A stretch of 64,000 nt of DNA from NCBI RefSeq assembly GCF_901538265.1, contig NZ_LR593886.1, forward strand, positions 4,671,738-4,735,737, written 5' to 3'. The notes under the pieces are model-generated. The model was not told where the DNA came from. It ran no database searches and saw only the letters and a list, made by a program, of their open reading frames with translations. This document shows, piece after piece, positions 17,656-26,758 of the stretch. The DNA comes from Gemmata massiliana. GTDB taxonomy: Bacteria > Planctomycetota > Planctomycetia > Gemmatales > Gemmataceae. How positions within the stretch are numbered: position 1 is the first letter of the stretch; each line of letters opens with the position of its first letter. A program made the translations under genes and the position numbers.

Positions 17656-20600
17656 ATGAACACCAGACGCCTCCGTTTCGCGCTGTTTAGCGCGCCGCTC
17701 GGCGCACTGCTCGCTGCGCTCTTCGTTCCCGTTATTGCCCAGAACTCGGCCGACTTGCGGCCGACGGCCTACGCGATCCGCGACGCCCGGGTCGTTACCG
17801 AGGCTGGAACGGTTCTGCCGAAGGCCACGGTCGTCGTTCGCGACGGGCTGATTGCTGCCGTCGGACCGGACGTGACGGTTCCGCCCGACGCCCTCGTCAC
17901 CGAGGGAAAGGGGCTGACCGTGTACCCCGGGTTCATCGACGCGGGGAGCACCCGCGGGTTCGACGCGACACTGCGCCGGTCACTGGGCGGCCCGCCCGCG
18001 GCCGAGGACATGGCCGCCGACCCGCTCGTCGCGACGAAGCCCGACAACCGCAAGGGCGTCACCCCCGAGTTCGCGACCCAGACGGCGCTGAAGCTCGACG
18101 AGGAGGCCGTTGCCCCGTGGCGTCGCGTTGGGTTCACGGCCCACTTGGTCGCTCCCGACGGCGGGTACTTCTCCGGAACGAGCACCCTGGTGAGCCTCAG
18201 CGGGTCCGTTCCGCGCGATGCCATCCTTCGGGCACCGGTCGCGCTCCATGCGCGGTTCGGGCGCGTGGTCGGTGGAGAGTACCCGGTCGCGCTCATGGGC
18301 GTCATCGCGCACGGGCGCCAAGCGATGCTCGACGCCGGGTGGCTCAAGCGCCAGTGGGCCGCATACGAGGCGCGCGGGAAGACGGGCAAGCGCCCGGCCG
18401 CGGACCCGTGCCTCGAAGCGCTCTGGCCGGCTCTCGATGGCAAACTGCCGGTCGCGTTCGAGGCGGACTCGGCCGACGAGATCCACCGCGTGCTCGATTT
18501 CGCCGCGGAGTTCAAACTGAAGCCGATGATCGTCGGCGGGCGCAGCGCCTGGAAGGTCGTTGATCGGCTTGCCAAAGAAAAAGTGTCCGTCGTTCTGCGG
18601 CTTGATTTCGCCACAGCACCCGAGCGCGAGGCCGATCTGCCGGTGCGCGTGCGAGAAGACCGCGAGCGCGTCCGCAAGGAAGAAGTGGCTTGCGCCTCGG
18701 TGCTGCACAAGGCCGGTGTTCCGTTCGCGTTTACGACACAGGGGCTGGCCGTCAACCGGTTCCGGGAGAACGTTCGCAAGGTGATCGCCGCCGGGCTGCC
18801 CGCGGACGTGGCGCTTGCCGCGCTGACTAGCACGGCTGCGGACATACTCGGAGTCGCGCCGCAGGTGGGGCGCATCTCGAAGGGGCGCGCGGCCCACCTC
18901 GTCGTGTGCGACGGCGACTTCGACGCGAGCGCCACGAAGTACAAGTTCGCGTTCGCCGACGGCGTGCGCTTCGATCTGGAATCCGCAACTCCGCCCGCTG
19001 GGAGCGGCGGAAGTGAGCCGATCGTTCCGAAGAAGGGCGGGCGCCCGCGCCCGATGACCGACCCGGACACGACCCCGGCACCCAAGAACCCCACTCCCGC
19101 TCCGTCCCCGACGCCGAAAGGCCCGGCCGGAGGGGGCGGCGGACCGACCGCGGATCGGAACACACCTTCGTTTGTGGCCGATGCCCTTCGCGCGATTGTT
19201 CTGGCACTCGGTTCCGATCGCGCGACCACCGAGATCGAGGCCGACCGCAAACCCACGTTCAAGACCAGCGGCGACGTGCTCGTTCGCGGTGCCACCGTCA
19301 TCACGGGCGCCGGTAAGACGCTCCCGCGGGCCGATATCCTCGTTCGCGGCGGGAAGATCCGCGCCATCGGGACCGACTTGGCCGCGGAGAAGGGCGTTCC
19401 GGTGCTCGACGCCGAGGGCATGTTCGTGATGGCCGGGATCATCGATACGCACTCGCACTTCGCCATTAGCGGAGGGGTGAACGAGGGGTCGCTCTCGGTC
19501 GTGCCCGAGGTCCGCGTGCGCGACGTGATCGATTCCGAAGACGTTCAGATTTACCGCGCCCTGGGCGGCGGCGTGACGATGGCCCGGCTGCTGCACGGGA
19601 GCGCCAACGTAATCGGCGGGCAGGACGCGGTCATCAAGATGAAGTACGGTCGGCCCGCGCGCGAAATGCTCGTGGCTGACGCGCCGCGCGGGGTGAAGTT
19701 CGCCCTCGGCGAGAACGTCAAGCGCACCGACGGGCGGTTCCCGAACAGTCGGCTCGGCGTGGAAGCGGTCCTCGTTCGGGCGTTCACGGAAGCTCAGACG
19801 TACCGCAAGAAGTGGGCCGATTACGAAGCGAGCAAGGGCGGCAGTGACCCGCTCCCGGAACCGCGGCGCGACCTGCGGCTCGAGGCCCTCGCGGACGTGC
19901 TCGCGGGCGACCTGCGCGTTCACTCGCACTGCTACCGGTCCGATGAGATCCTGATGCTGCTCCGGGTCGCGGAGCGTTTCGGCGTGAAGATACGGTCGCT
20001 CCAGCACGTGTTGGAGGGCTACAAGGTCGCCCCCGAGATCGCCGCACACGGCGCGAGCGTGAGCCTGTTCAGCGACTGGTGGGCGTACAAGATCGAGGCG
20101 TTCGACGCGATTCCCTACGGGGCCAAGTTGCTCCAGGACGCGGGCGCCACCGTGTGTCTGAAATCCGACGACAACGAGCTGATGCGGCACTTGAATCAGG
20201 AGGCCGCGAAACTCGTGAAGTACTGCGGGTTCACGCCCGAAGAAGCGATCCACGCGATCACCCTGAACCCGGCCAAGCAGCTTGGGCTGGACGGGCGCCT
20301 CGGCACCATCGAAGTCGGCAAGGACGCGGACCTCGCGATCTTTACCGGGCACCCGCTCAACTCGTATGCCCGGTGTGAGATGACGCTGGTCGAGGGCGAA
20401 GTGTACTTCCAGCGCTCGGAGAAATTCGCTCCGTCCACCTCTGCGAAATCGGTACCGGCTAAGACCGTTGCGAAGTTCCCCGCGATCCCCGAACTGCCGC
20501 GGGGCACTTACGTGCTCAGCGGCGGAACGGTTCACCAGCCCGGTAAGCCGGCGTTCGCGGGTACGGTCGTGGTGGACGCCGCGAGCGGGCGGATCGCACA

Positions 20601-21771
20601 AGTTGTCCGTGCGGGCGAAAAGGTCGATGTGCCCGCGGACGCCCGCACGGTCGATTGCACCGGGCTGCACCTGTACCCGGGGATGATCGACGCAGGTACG
20701 GTTCTCGGACTGGTCGAGATCGATTCCGCCCGCGAAACGAACGACTCGCGTGACGGCGGCGACTTCCAGCCGGACCTCCGGGCGAGCGCCGGGATCAACC
20801 CGGACTCGGAACTGATTCCCGTGACCCGCGCGAACGGGGTGACCACGGTCGTCACGCGGCCCACTGGTTCGCTCCTCCCGGGGCAGGGGGCGCTCATCAA
20901 TCTGGCGGGCTGGGTACCGGCCGAGATGGTCGTTCAGGACCGGCTGTCGCTGAACATCGAGTACCCCAGTGAGCCGGCGCCGCGGGGGTTCGGCCCGAAC
21001 GTGGCGTTCGATAGCGGGGACAACTCGGCCGCGCGGTTCCGCCGCACGGAAAAGCTGGACAAGCTGAAGGAACTCTTCGAGACGGCCCGGCGCTACGACG
21101 CGGCTCAGAAGGCCGGCGCGTCCGTAACGACCAACCCGCGCCTGGAATCGCTGCTCCCCTACGTGCGCGGCGAGAAGCCGGTAGTGTTCACCGCGGACCG
21201 CAAGGCCGATATTCTCGGCGCCCTCAAACTGGCCGACGAACTGAAGGTGAAGACGATCATCAGCGGCGGAACCGAGGCGTGGAAGGTCGCGAGCGAACTC
21301 AAGAAGCGCGACGTGCCCGTGATCCTTGGGCCGATCATGAGCCTGCCGCGTGAGATCGGGGACAAGTACGATGCGTCGTATGCCGCCGCGTCGAAGTTGC
21401 ACGAAGCCGGGGTGAAGTTCTGTATTCGCTCGGCCGGGTCGAACAACACGCGGAACCTCCCCTACGAAGCGGCGATGGCCGTCGCCTACGGATTGCCGCC
21501 GGAAGCGGGGTTGAAAGCGGTGACCACGGGACCGGCCGAGATCCTGGGTGTGTCGGATCGGTTCGGCACGGTGGAAGCCGGAAAGCGGGCCAATCTGGTG
21601 ATCGCCAACGGTGACGTGTTGCAGGCGTCCACACAGGTGTTGTCGGTGTTCATCGAGGGACGCCCCTACGAGCCGACCAACAAGCAAACGCGCCTGTTCG
21701 ACAAGTACCAGAAGCGGCTGAACGAGCGCCGGACCAGCGAGTCCCCGGGCGCGTCGAACGGCTCGCCGTGA
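17656..21771 (+). CDS. Exported triple-module amidohydrolase
   Basis: 1371 residues from the ATG at 17656; earlier codons of the frame overlap the kinase. A signal peptide ends near residue 29 (FVPVIAQ). Three amidohydrolase-like modules follow: about 35-460, 539-935 and 949-1350. Only the middle one has the metal-binding set: HSH (599, 601), VHSH, LQHVLEG and LKSDDNEL. Modules 1 and 3 read GFIDAGSTRG and GMIDAGTVLG where HxH is expected, so they are probably non-catalytic. A Pro-rich linker with TPAP repeats separates modules 1 and 2. The family hydrolyses imidazolones, peptides or amides in the periplasm; the substrate is unknown. A strong terminator follows. Confidence 0.85.
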   Translation: MNTRRLRFALFSAPLGALLAALFVPVIAQNSADLRPTAYAIRDARVVTEAGTVLPKATVVVRDGLIAAVGPDVTVPPDALVTEGKGLTVYPGFIDAGSTRGFDATLRRSLGGPPAAEDMAADPLVATKPDNRKGVTPEFATQTALKLDEEAVAPWRRVGFTAHLVAPDGGYFSGTSTLVSLSGSVPRDAILRAPVALHARFGRVVGGEYPVALMGVIAHGRQAMLDAGWLKRQWAAYEARGKTGKRPAADPCLEALWPALDGKLPVAFEADSADEIHRVLDFAAEFKLKPMIVGGRSAWKVVDRLAKEKVSVVLRLDFATAPEREADLPVRVREDRERVRKEEVACASVLHKAGVPFAFTTQGLAVNRFRENVRKVIAAGLPADVALAALTSTAADILGVAPQVGRISKGRAAHLVVCDGDFDASATKYKFAFADGVRFDLESATPPAGSGGSEPIVPKKGGRPRPMTDPDTTPAPKNPTPAPSPTPKGPAGGGGGPTADRNTPSFVADALRAIVLALGSDRATTEIEADRKPTFKTSGDVLVRGATVITGAGKTLPRADILVRGGKIRAIGTDLAAEKGVPVLDAEGMFVMAGIIDTHSHFAISGGVNEGSLSVVPEVRVRDVIDSEDVQIYRALGGGVTMARLLHGSANVIGGQDAVIKMKYGRPAREMLVADAPRGVKFALGENVKRTDGRFPNSRLGVEAVLVRAFTEAQTYRKKWADYEASKGGSDPLPEPRRDLRLEALADVLAGDLRVHSHCYRSDEILMLLRVAERFGVKIRSLQHVLEGYKVAPEIAAHGASVSLFSDWWAYKIEAFDAIPYGAKLLQDAGATVCLKSDDNELMRHLNQEAAKLVKYCGFTPEEAIHAITLNPAKQLGLDGRLGTIEVGKDADLAIFTGHPLNSYARCEMTLVEGEVYFQRSEKFAPSTSAKSVPAKTVAKFPAIPELPRGTYVLSGGTVHQPGKPAFAGTVVVDAASGRIAQVVRAGEKVDVPADARTVDCTGLHLYPGMIDAGTVLGLVEIDSARETNDSRDGGDFQPDLRASAGINPDSELIPVTRANGVTTVVTRPTGSLLPGQGALINLAGWVPAEMVVQDRLSLNIEYPSEPAPRGFGPNVAFDSGDNSAARFRRTEKLDKLKELFETARRYDAAQKAGASVTTNPRLESLLPYVRGEKPVVFTADRKADILGALKLADELKVKTIISGGTEAWKVASELKKRDVPVILGPIMSLPREIGDKYDASYAAASKLHEAGVKFCIRSAGSNNTRNLPYEAAMAVAYGLPPEAGLKAVTTGPAEILGVSDRFGTVEAGKRANLVIANGDVLQASTQVLSVFIEGRPYEPTNKQTRLFDKYQKRLNERRTSESPGASNGSP

Positions 21772-21798
21772 TTAGATCGATTGTTGATTGTCAGATCG

Positions 21799-21840
21799 GC
21801 GTCGCGGGAGCCACCGAAATAGCTCCCGCGACGCTTTTTT
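21799..21840 (+). terminator. Rho-independent terminator of the amidohydrolase gene
   Basis: GCGTCGCGGGAGC (21799-21811) pairs exactly with GCTCCCGCGACGC (21822-21834) and is followed at once by six T's (21835-21840). Confidence 0.95.
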
Positions 21841-22362
21841 ATGGCCCGTCTTTGGCAGAGTTCGTCTTCCGTTCAAGAGTTCTGCGCGATACGGGTTTTA
21901 ACAATTTGGTGTAACAGTTCATAATTGCGGGCGCCGATTCTGAAGAAGAGATTCCAACGTCTCCGCTCGCTTTTCGAGTTTGTAGGGCTTCGTTTCAGAT
22001 TGCGATCGCGGAAACACCGAAAAAATGACGAAATTGTCACCAAGTGCGACATGTGAAGAAAAAGTATTTATTCGCTTGACAGAACGAGAGTCTAAGGGGA
22101 AATTGTTAAAAATCGAGTGCGATCCGGGCCGGCACGCCGCTGGAACGGCGAGTACTGCCATGAAATGACCCGGTCCGGCGCTGGAACGCCGGACCGGGGA
22201 AGAGAAGAACGGTTCGCGCTCACCGGGACGGGACTCGCAAGGTTCTCACCCGTCCGTCACCTCTCCCGCTGCTCGCTCCTGGTTGTTTATCCCTTCACGT
22301 AGGTGACGATCCGCGGCCGGAGGCCTAACGGCTCTCCCGCGCGCTCGTCCGGAGGACACCCG
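21841..22362. other. Intergenic region and leader upstream of a pseudopilin gene
   Basis: About 520 bases without a gene. The left half (21880-22115) is AT-rich; TTGACA occurs at 22076-22081 but no good -10 follows at 16-18 bases. The right half is GC-rich and contains two hairpins described separately. The ribosome binding site GGAGGA for the pseudopilin is at 22351-22356. Confidence 0.5.
22135..22198 (+). repeat. Twin hairpins with identical CTGGAA loops
   Basis: Hairpin 1: CGCCG (22135-22139), loop CTGGAA, CGGCG (22146-22150). Hairpin 2: a perfect 12-bp stem, 22169-22180 with 22187-22198, again with loop CTGGAA (22181-22186). The shared core CGCTGGAACG recurs 41 bases apart. They lie 165-230 bases before the pseudopilin start and could be RNA elements in its leader. 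Confidence 0.6.
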
Positions 22363-23391
22363 ATGTCACGGGTGCGGCACGTCCCAGCGGTTCGGACCGG
22401 TTTCACGCTGATTGAGTTGTTGGTGGTGATCGCGATCATCGCGGTCCTGATCGGGCTGCTGTTGCCCGCGGTCCAGAAGGTGCGCGACGCGGCGGCGCGG
22501 GCGCAGGGGCAGAACAACCTGAAACAAATCGGTCTGGCGGCCCAGAGCTACCACGACGCGTACAACAAGTTCCCGCCCGCGTGCGGGTGGACCCCCGCCA
22601 AGCCCACGGGCTCGCCCGGTGGCGGTACCAACCCCTATGGGACGCCCGGTGGAGTGAACGGACCCGCGTTCTTCCACCTGTTCCCGTACCTCGAACAGGG
22701 CAACATCTTCACCGCCAACACGGTCGCGTTCAGCCAGTACAACTACAACTCCCAAACCACCACCAACTTCGCTTCCGCGACCTACGCCAACCGGAACGCA
22801 TCCGGCGGGGGCAGCTACGACTGGAGCGCCCCATCGGTGAAGGTGCTGATCGCACCCAACGACCTGACCGCCTACGACCAATCCCCGGCCCTGAGCTACA
22901 TCGCTAATAGCGACGTGTTCGACGGGAAGCGCACGATCCTGGGGATCACCGACGGGAGCAGTAACACCATCGGGATCGCCGAGGGCTACGGATACTGCTA
23001 CTCGTGGGGCGAAGGGAGCGGGTCGTGGAACGGTAACATCTACACGTACACATACTCCTACGGGTACCGTCTCGGGTACTGGGCGATGAACGCCGAGGAC
23101 GCCGGGCTCCAGACCTCGAGCTACTCGTACTCCGACGGGGCCAACACGTACAACTACACGTACACGTTCACGGCCGGCGCCCCGGTGTTCGCGCGGGTGG
23201 CCGGGAAGACTTTCGAGAACAAGCCCCAATCCTATTCCTGTGACTCCGCGCTCCCCCAATCGCACTCCACCGGAGCGATCCAGGTCGGGTTCATGGACGG
23301 GAGCGTCCGCGGGGTCCGGGCCGGGGTCAGCACCACAAGTTGGGAAGCGGCCCTCACTCCCGCCGCCGGCGACATCTCCAACGACCTGTGA
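22363..23391 (+). CDS. DUF1559 pseudopilin-like protein
   Basis: 342 residues from the ATG at 22363 (GGAGGA six bases upstream). The N-terminus is a type IV prepilin signal: RTG followed by [19 protein letters not shown], so prepilin peptidase should cut after the Gly and methylate the Phe. [19 protein letters not shown] is the usual DUF1559 continuation. The C-terminal DUF1559 motif reads [15 protein letters not shown], with 10 rather than 9 residues between His and DG. The middle is very rich in Tyr, Ser and Asn ([24 protein letters not shown]). This family is hugely expanded in planctomycetes; the role is probably in type II-like or pilus-like surface structures. It leads a unit with the lipoprotein and a second DUF1559 gene. 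Confidence 0.9.
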   Translation: MSRVRHVPAVRTGFTLIELLVVIAIIAVLIGLLLPAVQKVRDAAARAQGQNNLKQIGLAAQSYHDAYNKFPPACGWTPAKPTGSPGGGTNPYGTPGGVNGPAFFHLFPYLEQGNIFTANTVAFSQYNYNSQTTTNFASATYANRNASGGGSYDWSAPSVKVLIAPNDLTAYDQSPALSYIANSDVFDGKRTILGITDGSSNTIGIAEGYGYCYSWGEGSGSWNGNIYTYTYSYGYRLGYWAMNAEDAGLQTSSYSYSDGANTYNYTYTFTAGAPVFARVAGKTFENKPQSYSCDSALPQSHSTGAIQVGFMDGSVRGVRAGVSTTSWEAALTPAAGDISNDL

Positions 23392-23408
23392 ACACGAGGG
23401 GCACTGTC

Positions 23409-24086
23409 ATGCGGACGTGTCTCGCCTCGGGGCTCGTGGCGCTGGTTCTCGGCGCCGCGCTCCTCGGGGGGTGCGGTACGGACCCGACGTCCGAGGTCCA
23501 ATCGGCACCAACCGACGATGATTCGTTACCCTTCGGCGCCCGAACGAACCGGGAAAGGCCGACCGCCGTTTCCGGACAAGTGGCCCCACTCGCTGGGCCT
23601 TCCAGCGCCGGGAACGGTCCCCGGATCGTGTCCGACGGACCGGGCTTTGCTATTGCCCGGGGCGGGGAATCGATCGTTTCGGGCAAAGCGACGCTAAACG
23701 GCGAGCCCCTTGTCGCGGGTCGGGTGTTGCTGTTTACGTCGAACGGACTGCTCCTGTCGCCCGGTGTCATCGACGGAAGCGGGAGCTACGCGGTGACCGG
23801 CGCCCCGGACGGCCCGGCCTCGGTCCTCGTCCTGTTGGACCCCAACGGGCGCGTGATGCTCCCGTTCGCTCAAAAAGGAGCAGGGGAGGGCGGTGCACCG
23901 CGATGGGGTATGGTAGCCCCGCGTTTGCCCGGACCGTTCTTGGAGCAGTTGCGGTTCACCATCCCGGCCCGGGAGCAGGGCCGGTACCGGGCGGCCCACG
24001 TCAGGTACGGTCAGGGCGGGCCGGCCAATCCCCTCGAACTGACCGTCGCTGGGAACACGACCTTCGATTTGGTTCTCACGAACTGA
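23409..24086 (+). CDS. Lipoprotein of unknown function linked to DUF1559 genes
   Basis: 225 residues from the ATG at 23409, 17 bases after the pseudopilin stop. The signal ends in the lipobox LGGC (Cys22). After a low-complexity stretch the protein has [19 protein letters not shown] and [19 protein letters not shown], the pattern of a carboxypeptidase-regulatory-like or prealbumin-like beta-sandwich. Small lipoproteins of this type often follow DUF1559 genes in planctomycetes, as at 42442 in this window. A structural partner of the pseudopilin is likely but unproven. Confidence 0.8.
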   Translation: MRTCLASGLVALVLGAALLGGCGTDPTSEVQSAPTDDDSLPFGARTNRERPTAVSGQVAPLAGPSSAGNGPRIVSDGPGFAIARGGESIVSGKATLNGEPLVAGRVLLFTSNGLLLSPGVIDGSGSYAVTGAPDGPASVLVLLDPNGRVMLPFAQKGAGEGGAPRWGMVAPRLPGPFLEQLRFTIPAREQGRYRAAHVRYGQGGPANPLELTVAGNTTFDLVLTN

Positions 24087-24138
24087 GCACGTTTTTGTTT
24101 ATTACGGCCGCACCTGCGGTCTCATTCGGGAGACGTTC

Positions 24139-25128
24139 ATGAGTCGGATATTGATTCGTACCCGTGCCGGTTTCACGCTCATAGAGCTGTTGGTGGTGAT
24201 CGCGATTATCGCGATCCTAATCGGGCTACTGTTGCCCGCGGTCCAAAAGGTGCGCGAGGCCGCGGCCCGCACCCAGGGGCAGAACAACCTCAAACAACTG
24301 GCGCTGGCAGCGCACAACTACGAGAGTGCCACCAAGAAGATGCCCGACGCCTACGGGGACTACGTGTACATCGGTAAGGATGCGTCCCAGACGTACTACT
24401 ACCCCTACGGGATCGGGTACGTAGGGAACGTGTTTTACGGGCTCTTGCCCTACGTCGAACAGGACGCACACTTCAAGTCCGGGGCTACAACCCTGAGTGG
24501 GAACGTGTACCAACAGGGGAAATACACGCAGGGATCGTTTACGGCCAACCTGTCTTGGAAGGCGCCAGGGGGCAAGGTGAAGACATACATCGCGCCGAAC
24601 GACCCGACCATCGACACGGACCCGAAGAACAACAGCCCCGTCAGCTACCTCCCGAACGGTTCGGCTCTGTACTCCTCGAAGACCCTCACGAAGTTCAACA
24701 ACGGAACCTCGAACGTGGTGATGTTCGCCGAGGGGTACTCGAGCTGCCAGACCAAGATCTCGTACTACTGGTCCCCGGGCACGACCTACAACTACATCCG
24801 CCAGCAGGCGTGGAACTTCGGGTACTACTATCAGAAGGGCGAGCCGTACTCGCCCGATCCGTACTACATGATTACCCTTTGGATCAGCCCCTACACTTAC
24901 GACTACTCGAGCGACCAGTACTGGACGAAACCCCCGATCGGCCCGTTCCAGAGCCGGCCGACCGCGGCCGACTGCCGGTACGATCTGGCTCAGAGTTTCA
25001 GTCTCGGTGGGCTCCAGGTCGCAATGGGTGACGGGAGCGTGCGCACGGTCCGGCAGTCGGTTGGTCAGTATGCGTGGTACGGGGCCGTTTACGACTGGGA
25101 TTACGGTGGGGGAACGAACCTCGATTGA
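24139..25128 (+). CDS. DUF1559 pseudopilin-like protein with degenerate C-terminal motif
   Basis: 329 residues. The prepilin signal is RAG followed by [19 protein letters not shown], then [19 protein letters not shown], almost the same as the paralogue at 22363. The body is again Tyr-rich ([32 protein letters not shown]). The C-terminal motif is [16 protein letters not shown], so the conserved His of H-x9-DG is replaced by Ser. It is the last gene of the pseudopilin-lipoprotein-pseudopilin unit, 52 bases after the lipoprotein, and is closed by an 18-bp hairpin. Confidence 0.9.
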   Translation: MSRILIRTRAGFTLIELLVVIAIIAILIGLLLPAVQKVREAAARTQGQNNLKQLALAAHNYESATKKMPDAYGDYVYIGKDASQTYYYPYGIGYVGNVFYGLLPYVEQDAHFKSGATTLSGNVYQQGKYTQGSFTANLSWKAPGGKVKTYIAPNDPTIDTDPKNNSPVSYLPNGSALYSSKTLTKFNNGTSNVVMFAEGYSSCQTKISYYWSPGTTYNYIRQQAWNFGYYYQKGEPYSPDPYYMITLWISPYTYDYSSDQYWTKPPIGPFQSRPTAADCRYDLAQSFSLGGLQVAMGDGSVRTVRQSVGQYAWYGAVYDWDYGGGTNLD

Positions 25129-25248
25129 GGAGCGCTCACGAAGTTGTTGGCTCAGCGGGATCGCTGGACGTGACGCTCGCTGGCAGCCGGTCGGGTTGAC
25201 CCTTGAACCTTCGGAGAACGCCTCCGAGGGTCAGAACCGCGTGAAAAA

Positions 25249-25289
25249 CCGAGCGCCCGGCACAGACAGTTTCTGTGCCGGGCGCTCGG
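25249..25289 (+). terminator. 18-bp hairpin between convergent genes
   Basis: Positions 25249-25266 pair exactly with 25272-25289 around the loop CAGTT. It lies between the second pseudopilin and the convergent subtilase and can act on both strands. No T-tract follows on the plus strand. Confidence 0.8.
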
Positions 25290-25303
25290 CGTTTCACTTC
25301 TTA

Positions 25304-26608
25304 TTATCGCACCGGGCGCGGGTGCGGGGCGGGGGCCAGTGGGGGTAAGTGAACCAGCCCGTAGCCCGTTTCGCAGTCGTGACCGGTCGGGCCGAGGTCG
25401 CGTGCCCAGTTCGTCAGGTACCCGCGCACCTTCGCCGAGGTCCATTCCGGGTTACGCGACAGGCACAGCACCGCGGACGCCGCCCCCTGCGGGGTCGCAC
25501 ATGAGGTTCCACTGAACGGCTGGGATCGCGTGTAGCTGCCGAACGGGATCGGTGCCACCACGTCCGGCTTCGGGCGCGGCGAGTTCGGGCCGCACGCGCT
25601 AAACGAGGCCCGCTTCAAGTCGAGGCTCACGGCTCCCACGGTTATCACTTCCGGGCCGTCGCCCGGGAACGGGATGCTCCCGGCGAGCCGCGTTTCGGTG
25701 AGGTACGAAGCGAGTGAGTTCAGGTGGAACTTGCCGGGTTTCCCCTTCTCCTGGTGAACGCGGACCGCGAACGACTTTCCGGATTGCGGGACGAACCGCG
25801 CCACCGACGCGGGCGGATCGGCCTGTTCGCGGTAGGTCACGCCCGCGGCCGGTTTGCCCGTTTCGGTGTCAATGACTTCCAGGCGGTACCGGGCGCTCGG
25901 GTCCGACCAGCACAGGTCGAGCGCGACGCGGTCGTCGTACCACGGCGAGATCGCGTTCAGCGTCACGCCCGCGGTCCACTCGTGGAACCCGTCCGCGTTT
26001 GGGGCGAACATCCCGGACCAGTGCCGGCGGGCGGTGTTCCCCGCGCACGAGAAAAACAGCGGGTCGCCCGGCTTGGTGCCATCGCCGAGCAACTCGCTCA
26101 GGCGCTTGTGGATCGGGCCGTTCCCCTCGCCGTCGCTCCAGCTCGGCATCACCACCGAACAGGTGATGACCCGCACCCCCTGTTCGCGTGCCCATTTCAC
26201 CGAGTCGAGGAACGTCTCCGGTTCCTCGGTGTTCCAGTTGGCCAGAAGGATTTCCGCGTCGGGGGCGATCGCGTGGACCACCTCCGCAACGAGAATCCCG
26301 TGTTGGCTGTCTTTGAATTCCAGGTTCCGGTCCTTGCGCCCGGAGTGGACCGTGACCTTTGCCGGGAGTGACTTGCCGAGTTGTTCGCGGTACCCGCGGA
26401 ACCCGGTGTCCAGGACCAGGATCTTCACGTTCTGGCCGCGGTAGCCGGCGTCGATCCAGTCGGGCGCTCCCAGTGTAGCCAGGTGCGCGGCGCGCGTGGC
26501 CGGCATCCGCTCATCGCGGTTCTTGGCCCAGTCCGGAATTGAAAGATCGGCAGCCAGCGCGGGCGCAGAAACAAACGATAGCGCGATCGCGATCAGCGTA
26601 ATGCGCAT
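25304..26608 (-). CDS. Secreted subtilase (S8 family serine protease)
   Basis: 434 residues with a signal peptide of 19-20 residues (IALSFVSAPALAA). The catalytic set is complete: Asp67 (LVLDTGF), His103 (SQHGILVAEVV), oxyanion Asn191 (SCAGN) and Ser369 (GTSCATPQGAA). There is no obvious pro-domain of standard length. A segment at about 230-300 is inserted between the Asn and Ser regions and looks like a beta-rich domain. The protein should be exported and active as an endoprotease. It is divergent from the transglutaminase-like operon across 150 bases, so shared regulation is possible. Confidence 0.9.
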   Translation of the reverse strand: MRITLIAIALSFVSAPALAADLSIPDWAKNRDERMPATRAAHLATLGAPDWIDAGYRGQNVKILVLDTGFRGYREQLGKSLPAKVTVHSGRKDRNLEFKDSQHGILVAEVVHAIAPDAEILLANWNTEEPETFLDSVKWAREQGVRVITCSVVMPSWSDGEGNGPIHKRLSELLGDGTKPGDPLFFSCAGNTARRHWSGMFAPNADGFHEWTAGVTLNAISPWYDDRVALDLCWSDPSARYRLEVIDTETGKPAAGVTYREQADPPASVARFVPQSGKSFAVRVHQEKGKPGKFHLNSLASYLTETRLAGSIPFPGDGPEVITVGAVSLDLKRASFSACGPNSPRPKPDVVAPIPFGSYTRSQPFSGTSCATPQGAASAVLCLSRNPEWTSAKVRGYLTNWARDLGPTGHDCETGYGLVHLPPLAPAPHPRPVR

Positions 26609-26758
26609 GATTAGAAGAAGTGGTGAGGTTTAGCGGGCAGGGTGTTGGGGCGGGATATTAGATCATATCATGGAAAAGAAGGATTCGATAGTCACGGCAT
26701 TAAAATTGCCGTTTTGTTCGCTGCGGGTCGGGTGAATTACTCCCAGGACGGAGGATCA

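Noticed and set aside
17980..21687. Long antisense open frame of 1235 codons
   Set aside because: It lies opposite the amidohydrolase gene, has no domain or ribosome binding site, and is the usual product of GC-rich codon bias on the other strand.
22076..22104. TTGACA upstream of the pseudopilin unit as a promoter
   Set aside because: The -35 is perfect but the sequence at the proper distance (GAAATT) is a poor -10.
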